Shown one piece after another: positions 6,942 to 11,095 of a stretch of DNA of 11,095 bases. The stretch is from an uncultured Clostridia bacterium (lineage in GTDB: Bacteria > Bacillota > Clostridia > Oscillospirales > CAG-272). The position numbers were made by a program, and so were the translations under genes. The notes beneath the pieces were generated by a model. The model saw only the letters and a program-made list of their open reading frames with translations. It was not told the origin of the DNA and made no database searches. Every line of letters begins with the position of its first letter. Position 1 is the stretch's first letter. The stretch covers positions 1 to 11,095 of the forward strand of contig CALAFS010000055.1 of assembly GCA_937892405.1 (NCBI GenBank). Direction: 5' to 3'.

Positions 6942-8179
6942 AATACGGCTGTATCGGAAAAAAACTCGGGCACAGTTTTTCCCGCGAGATTCACGCGGCG
7001 CTCGGAAACGATGATTATATTCTCCGCGAAGTGGCGCCGGAAGCGCTTGACGCCTTTCTGACGGAAAGGGATTTTTGTGCGATCAATGTGACAATCCCGT
7101 ACAAGGAGGCGGTGCTCCCCCATCTCTCCGAGATCGACGAGGGAGCACGGCGGATCGGCGCGGTCAACACGATCGTCAACCGCGGGGGAACCCTCTTTGG
7201 CTACAATACGGACTTTTACGGCATGCGCGCGCTTCTTTCGCATGCGAAAATCGCCGTCGGCGGAAAAAAGGTCGTGATCCTCGGCACGGGGGGCACCTCG
7301 AAAACGGCATATGCCGTGGCGGAGAGCCTCGGGGCGAAGGAAATCCTGCGCGTCGGGCGGTCGGGACGGGAGAATTCCCTGACCTACGAAGAATTATACG
7401 AAGGGCACACGGATGCCGACATTCTCATCAACACGACGCCGGTCGGCATGTATCCGAACCTTTCGGGCATGCCGGTCGACCTCGCAAAATTCCAGCGGCT
7501 CTCGGGGGTGATCGACGCGGTATACAATCCGCTCTGCACCTCGCTGATTCTCGCGGCAGGGGCGCGCGGAATCCCTGCGGAGGGCGGTCTTTTCATGCTG
7601 GTGGCACAGGGGGTGCGGGCGTCGGAGATCTTCTTCGATACGCACTATCCCGAGGGGACGACGGAAAAAATCTTTGCCGACATGCGGCGAAAGAAGGAAA
7701 ACATCGTCCTTGTCGGTATGCCGACCTCGGGTAAAAGCACGGTGGGAAAGCTCCTCGCCGAAAGGCTCTCCCGTCCCTTCATCGACATTGACGAGCGGAT
7801 CGAGGCGCGGGGGACGAAAATCTCCGAAATCTTCGCCGCGGGCGGTGAGCCGGCGTTCCGCAAAACGGAAGCCGAAGTGATCGAGGACGAGGTCGCTTCT
7901 CTCACTGGTACGGTGATCGCAACGGGCGGTGGAAGCGTGCTGTCCGATGAAAATGTAAAGAATCTTTTGCATAACGGCAGAATATATTTTCTGAACCGTT
8001 CTCTTTCTCTGCTCATACCAACGGACGACCGACCGCTCGCAAAAGACAAGGAAGCGATCGAAAAACGATACAGAGAGCGACTCCCCCGCTATCTTGCGGT
8101 AGCGGACGCGGTGATCCCCGCCGACGGGACGCCGGAGGAGGTCGCGGATCTGATCTCGGAGGATTTTATAGCCACATGA
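6938..8179 (+). CDS. aroE-aroK: Fused shikimate dehydrogenase – shikimate kinase
   Basis: A single 413-residue frame carrying two sequential pathway enzymes. Residues 1 to about 245 are AroE: GHSFS (11-15) for shikimate binding, NVTIPYK with catalytic K56, NTD with D92, the nucleotide loop GTGGTSKT (116-123), NTTPVGMYPN, and a C-terminal FMLVAQGVRASEIF helix. Residues 256-413 are AroK: Walker A GMPTSGKST (260-268, K266), DIDERIEARG for shikimate, FRKTEAEVI, ATGGGSV, TDDRPLA, and a C-terminal RERLPRYLAVAD. Both active sites look complete. The AroE part is somewhat short compared with stand-alone enzymes (about 270-285 aa), and the linker is only 10-25 residues. No stop or frameshift separates the domains. 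ATG 6938 (ATGA overlap with aroC, GAGGGG 5 nt upstream) is preferred to GTG 6932. Confidence 0.96.
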   Translation: MKYGCIGKKLGHSFSREIHAALGNDDYILREVAPEALDAFLTERDFCAINVTIPYKEAVLPHLSEIDEGARRIGAVNTIVNRGGTLFGYNTDFYGMRALLSHAKIAVGGKKVVILGTGGTSKTAYAVAESLGAKEILRVGRSGRENSLTYEELYEGHTDADILINTTPVGMYPNLSGMPVDLAKFQRLSGVIDAVYNPLCTSLILAAGARGIPAEGGLFMLVAQGVRASEIFFDTHYPEGTTEKIFADMRRKKENIVLVGMPTSGKSTVGKLLAERLSRPFIDIDERIEARGTKISEIFAAGGEPAFRKTEAEVIEDEVASLTGTVIATGGGSVLSDENVKNLLHNGRIYFLNRSLSLLIPTDDRPLAKDKEAIEKRYRERLPRYLAVADAVIPADGTPEEVADLISEDFIAT

Positions 8180-8634
8180 AAATCTACATACTGAACGGAC
8201 CGAATCTCAATCTGCTCGGCATCAGAGAACCGGGAATTTACGGCTCTCTCGGATACGACGAGCTTTGCCGCGGGCTCGCGTCCTATTGCGAAGAGCGCGG
8301 AATCGAAGCGGTGCTCTATCAATCGAACCACGAAGGGGATCTTGTCGACAAGATCCAGGAGGCATACTTTGCGGGTGCCTCGGGGATCGTCCTGAATCCC
8401 GGTGCTTACACGCACACGAGCATTGCGCTGCTCGATGCGTTGTCCGCCGTGAAAATCCCGACGGTGGAAGTACACATCTCCGATGTGACAAAGCGCGAGA
8501 GTTTCCGAAAAACGAGCTATATCCGTCCCGCGTGCGTCGCCTCGATCATCGGGCACGGCGTAAAGGGGTACTACGAGGCGGTCGACCTTCTCGCCGGCGG
8601 AAAGGAAACGGGTGTGTATGCGCGTAAAGTTTAA
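8176..8634 (+). CDS. aroQ: 3-dehydroquinate dehydratase, type II
   Basis: Third step: 3-dehydroquinate to 3-dehydroshikimate by the type II mechanism, with a small cytoplasmic protein that normally forms a dodecamer. 152 aa, typical. Visible residues are NGPNLNLLG (7-15), R17 and the catalytic Y22 in IREPGIYG on the flexible lid, QSNHEG, N74 and the catalytic H80 in NPGAYTHTS, HISD (100-103), and R111. ATG 8176 overlaps the preceding TGA and has GGAGGA at 8158-8163. The name aroQ is also used for the unrelated chorismate mutase fold found in PheA. This gene is the dehydratase. Confidence 0.98.
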   Translation: MKIYILNGPNLNLLGIREPGIYGSLGYDELCRGLASYCEERGIEAVLYQSNHEGDLVDKIQEAYFAGASGIVLNPGAYTHTSIALLDALSAVKIPTVEVHISDVTKRESFRKTSYIRPACVASIIGHGVKGYYEAVDLLAGGKETGVYARKV

Positions 8635-9838
8635 GAAAAGCAAAGCGCACGGCACGCTTGCCGTACCGCCCTCAAAGAGCATGGCGCACCGCCTGCTCCT
8701 CGCGGCGGCGCTCGGCGAAGGGGCATGCACCGTACACGGAATCTCCGACTGCGAGGATGTGGCGGCGACGCTCGACTGTATCCGCGCGCTGGGACTGGAT
8801 TTTTTGCGGGAGGGTGCGTGCGTAACGGTATACGGCAAGGGAAAGCGTGCGCTCTGCCCCACGGCGCCTCTCCCCTGTCGGGAGAGCGGAAGCACCCTGC
8901 GCTTTCTGATTCCTCTTGCGCTCCTCTCTTCGGAAGAGGTGACCTTCACGGGGGCGAAATCCCTCTTTTCCCGACCGCTGTCGGTCTATGAGACGCTGGC
9001 GGAGGAACGGGGGCTGCTCTTCTCGCGGGGGGAGGACTCCCTCACGGTGCGGGGTCCGCTCACGGCGGGCGACTTCTCGGTCGTCGGGAACATCAGCAGT
9101 CAGTTCATCTCGGGGCTTCTCTTCGCCCTGCCTCTGCTCGGCGGAAACAGTCGGATCAGGATCACGACGGCGATCGAAAGCCGCTCTTATATTGAAATGA
9201 CCCTGCGGGCGCTCGCGATGTTCGGGGTGCGGGTCATGTGGCAGGACGACCACACGCTCTTTATCCCCGGGGGGCAGGTCTACCGTGCGGAGAATGTCAC
9301 CGTGGAGGGAGATTACTCCGGTGCGGCGTTCCCCGCGGCGCTGAATCTCTTCGGCTCCGAAGTCACGCTGACGGGGCTCTCCGCCGACACGGTACAGGGC
9401 GACAGCGCTTATCTGCGCTACTATCCCATGCTGGCGGCAGGGGTGCCGACGCTGTACATCGGGGACTGCCCCGATCTCGGACCGATCCTCTTCGCGGTCG
9501 CGGCGGCAAAGAACGGCGGTGTCTTCGACGGGACGCGGCGGCTGAAAATCAAGGAGAGCGACCGCGCCGCGGCAATGGCGGAGGAGCTGAAAAAGTTCGG
9601 CACCTCGGTCTCGGTCTACCCCGACACGGTAGTGATCTATCCGACGGCGTTCCACGCGCCCGCCGTGCCTCTCGAGGGACATGGCGACCACCGCATCGTG
9701 ATGGCGCTGTCAATCCTCCTCTCGCTGACGGGCGGGGAGATACGCGGAGCGGAAGCGGTAAGAAAGAGTTATCCCGCATTTTTTGACGATCTTTCAAAAC
9801 TCGGAATTATATTTGAGGTGCAGGACGATGAAAATTGA
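8618..9838 (+). CDS. aroA: 3-phosphoshikimate 1-carboxyvinyltransferase (EPSP synthase)
   Basis: Sixth step: transfers enolpyruvate from PEP to shikimate 3-phosphate. 406 aa, two-domain inside-out barrel family. Key sites are PPSKSMAHR (K20, S21, R25), RESGSTLRF (PEP/glyphosate loop), QFISGLLFALPL, EGDYSGAAF, CPDLGPIL with catalytic D286, KIKESDR with E313, and HGDHR (355-359). ATG 8618 is preferred over GTG 8612 because MRVKFKKSKAHG aligns with the usual family start. It overlaps the aroQ 3' end by 17 nt. The gene also overlaps tyrA by 11 nt. The PEP loop keeps the glycine that class II, glyphosate-tolerant enzymes replace with alanine, but Phe takes the place of the proline in the E. coli loop. 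Confidence 0.97.
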   Translation: MRVKFKKSKAHGTLAVPPSKSMAHRLLLAAALGEGACTVHGISDCEDVAATLDCIRALGLDFLREGACVTVYGKGKRALCPTAPLPCRESGSTLRFLIPLALLSSEEVTFTGAKSLFSRPLSVYETLAEERGLLFSRGEDSLTVRGPLTAGDFSVVGNISSQFISGLLFALPLLGGNSRIRITTAIESRSYIEMTLRALAMFGVRVMWQDDHTLFIPGGQVYRAENVTVEGDYSGAAFPAALNLFGSEVTLTGLSADTVQGDSAYLRYYPMLAAGVPTLYIGDCPDLGPILFAVAAAKNGGVFDGTRRLKIKESDRAAAMAEELKKFGTSVSVYPDTVVIYPTAFHAPAVPLEGHGDHRIVMALSILLSLTGGEIRGAEAVRKSYPAFFDDLSKLGIIFEVQDDEN

Positions 9839-10718
9839 AAAAGGAACGAAATTTCTGATTGTGGGTCTTGGTGTCATCGGCGGCGGCTATGCCAAAGCGC
9901 TGACCAAAGCCGGGTACACCGTCGACGCGTTCACAAAGAAGGCATCCGATGTTCTCTATGCGAAAGAGCACGGAATCTGTCGGAAAGTGACGACAATTGT
10001 TGACAAAAAGATGGTGGAAGAGGCGGATATGATTATTTTTGCCCTCTATCCGCACACCTTCATTGACTGGGTGAAGGAATACGGGCACCTCATCCAACCG
10101 AAGACGCTCGTGACCGATGTGACGGGTGTCAAAACCGAGGTGATCGAAAAGGTGAACGCCCTGCTTCCGCGCGGGGTGGAATTCATCGCGGCACACCCGA
10201 TGGCGGGACGGGAATCCTCCGGCATCGAATACAGCGACGACGAGGTGTTTCACGGTGCGAACTACATCATCACGCCAACGATCAAAAACTCGACGGAGGC
10301 GATCTGTGCCTGCCGCGATCTCGGAAAGATCCTCGGCTTCGCCAAAATCTCGATTCTCTCGCCGGCGGAACACGACCGCATGGTCGCTTATCTTTCACAG
10401 CTGACGCATGTCATCGCGGTGGTGCTGATGAATGCGGAGAACATCGAGGGGCTTGAAAAATACACGGGCGACTCCTTCCGCGATCTGACGAGAATCGCAA
10501 AGATCAACGACGCGATGTGGTCGGAGCTGTTCCTCATGAACCGCGAGGCGCTCCTCTCGGAGATGGACGACTTTCTCTCGGTGATGGAAAAATTCCGTGC
10601 CCTGCTCGTGGCGGGTGACCGCGAGGGCATGCGTGCGATGATGCGGGTGGGGACGGCGCGCCGCTCCCTCTTCGACAAGCCGAAAAAGGGCGAGGCAAAA
10701 ACGCCCGCGGCAAAATAA
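9828..10718 (+). CDS. tyrA: Prephenate (or arogenate) dehydrogenase
   Basis: Oxidative decarboxylation of prephenate to 4-hydroxyphenylpyruvate on the tyrosine branch. 296 aa. It has an N-terminal Rossmann fold with GLGVIGGG (13-20), then AAHPMAGRESSG with the catalytic H123, and SQLTHVIA with H194 in the helical C-terminal domain. There is no chorismate mutase domain and no C-terminal ACT domain. The tail (KPKKGEAKTPAAK) is basic and probably disordered. ATG 9828 has GAGGTG 7 nt upstream and overlaps aroA by 11 nt. A longer in-frame TTG start at 9783 has no family support. The end of the second Rossmann strand reads F-T36-K37-K38 with no acidic residue, which hints at NADP+ rather than NAD+. 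Prephenate versus arogenate use cannot be decided from sequence alone. Confidence 0.95.
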   Translation: MKIEKGTKFLIVGLGVIGGGYAKALTKAGYTVDAFTKKASDVLYAKEHGICRKVTTIVDKKMVEEADMIIFALYPHTFIDWVKEYGHLIQPKTLVTDVTGVKTEVIEKVNALLPRGVEFIAAHPMAGRESSGIEYSDDEVFHGANYIITPTIKNSTEAICACRDLGKILGFAKISILSPAEHDRMVAYLSQLTHVIAVVLMNAENIEGLEKYTGDSFRDLTRIAKINDAMWSELFLMNREALLSEMDDFLSVMEKFRALLVAGDREGMRAMMRVGTARRSLFDKPKKGEAKTPAAK

Positions 10719-10733
10719 TCTGAAAATCAAACA

Positions 10734-10751
10734 TGCCGTCGCATGACGGCA
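10734..10751 (+). other. Small hairpin between tyrA and the DAHP synthase gene
   Basis: TGCCGTC (10734-10740) and GACGGCA (10745-10751) form a perfect 7-bp stem with a 4-nt loop. It sits in the only non-overlapping junction (46 nt) downstream of pheA, 3 nt before the ribosome binding site GGAGAG (10755-10760). No T-run follows, so it is not a standard terminator. It could be an RNA processing or stabilising element or a regulator-binding site. Its function is not shown. Confidence 0.5.
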
Positions 10752-10764
10752 AACGGAGAGCGTT

Positions 10765-11095
10765 ATGGAAAAGAATATGGAATTTTACCGCAAGCTGCCG
10801 ATCCCGAAAGAGATCAAGGCGCAATACCCGATCTCGGAGGCGGCGAAGGCGGCGAGAGACGCCTGCCTTGCGGAGCTGGAAAAAATCTTTACGGGGAAAT
10901 CCGACCGTTTTCTTCTCGTGATCGGTCCCTGCTCTGCCGACCGCGAGGACGCGGTGCTCGAATACATCGGCAGACTCCGCTGCGTGCAGGAAGAGGTGGC
11001 GGACAAGATCATGATCGTGCCGCGGATCTACACCAACAAACCGCGCACGACGGGAGACGGCTACAAGGGCATGCTTCATCAGCCCGACCCGAACG
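10765..11095 (+). CDS. aroF: Class I DAHP synthase (AroF/G/H type), 3'-truncated by window edge
   Basis: First, committed step: PEP plus erythrose 4-phosphate to DAHP. 110 residues are visible and the frame runs off the window. The N-terminal segment (KEIKAQYPISEAAKAARDACLAELEKIFTGKSDRF) matches the E. coli AroG class. It is followed by IGPCSADRED with metal-ligand C56 and VPRIYTNKPRTTGDGYKG with R87 and K92 at the PEP/phosphate site. HQPDPN ends the visible part. No chorismate mutase domain precedes it. ATG 10765 has GGAGAG just upstream and follows tyrA by 46 nt on the same strand, so it is probably the last or a late gene of the operon. The symbol is nominal, because the isozyme letter and the feedback inhibitor cannot be told from this fragment. 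Confidence 0.95.
   Translation, partial: MEKNMEFYRKLPIPKEIKAQYPISEAAKAARDACLAELEKIFTGKSDRFLLVIGPCSADREDAVLEYIGRLRCVQEEVADKIMIVPRIYTNKPRTTGDGYKGMLHQPDPN

Noticed and set aside
8672..9691. 339-codon minus-strand open frame opposite aroA
   Set aside because: A shadow of a GC-rich gene. The product is Arg-rich and low complexity, and the + strand frame is an unambiguous EPSP synthase.
10733..10921. Alternative + strand frame starting at ATG 10733
   Set aside because: Overlaps the DAHP synthase gene out of frame, is Arg-rich, and starts at the base of the hairpin without a ribosome binding site.

Overview
The window looks like chromosomal DNA from an anaerobic gut- or rumen-type Clostridia (Bacillota). 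This is inferred from three things: a surface protein built of BspA-type leucine-rich repeats, clostridial-style aromatic biosynthesis enzymes (a chorismate mutase–prephenate dehydratase with an ACT domain, a type II dehydroquinase, and a DAHP synthase with the TNKPRTTGDGYKG stretch), and good Shine-Dalgarno sequences throughout. No rRNA, tRNA, transposase, phage gene or CRISPR array is visible. I cannot name a genus.

Layout. (1) Positions 3-2090 hold the 3' part of a large BspA-like LRR gene, 5'-truncated by the window edge. Its composition is visibly more AT-rich than the rest. It ends at a strong intrinsic terminator (2143-2181). (2) Positions 2182-2359 are a control region with a near-consensus sigma-70 promoter (TTGACC, 17-bp spacer, TATAAT, extended -10). 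Just downstream of the predicted transcription start is a perfect 21-bp palindrome made of two tandem TGTTAACA boxes. (3) From 2360 to the window end is one co-directional gene cluster: PLP aminotransferase, pheA, aroB, aroC, an aroE-aroK fusion, aroQ, aroA, tyrA, and the start of a class I DAHP synthase gene. Six consecutive junctions, from pheA to tyrA, overlap. Four of them are ATGA start/stop overlaps.

How the genes work together. The cluster encodes all seven steps of the common pathway: DAHP synthase, AroB, AroQ, AroE, AroK, AroA and AroC. It also encodes the branches from chorismate to phenylalanine (PheA plus aminotransferase) and tyrosine (TyrA plus aminotransferase). No tryptophan-branch gene is visible. 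The only chorismate mutase seen is the N-terminal domain of PheA, so both branches probably draw prephenate from it. The palindrome is the most likely transcriptional control point. PheA also carries an ACT domain for allosteric control.

The points most worth a second look are the tandem-box operator, a heptanucleotide repeat array that supplies the stop codon of the aminotransferase gene and separates it from pheA, the AroE-AroK fusion, and the very compact whole-pathway organisation. I did not find a wholly new type of system here. The window is mostly a complete aromatic amino acid operon next to a surface-protein gene.
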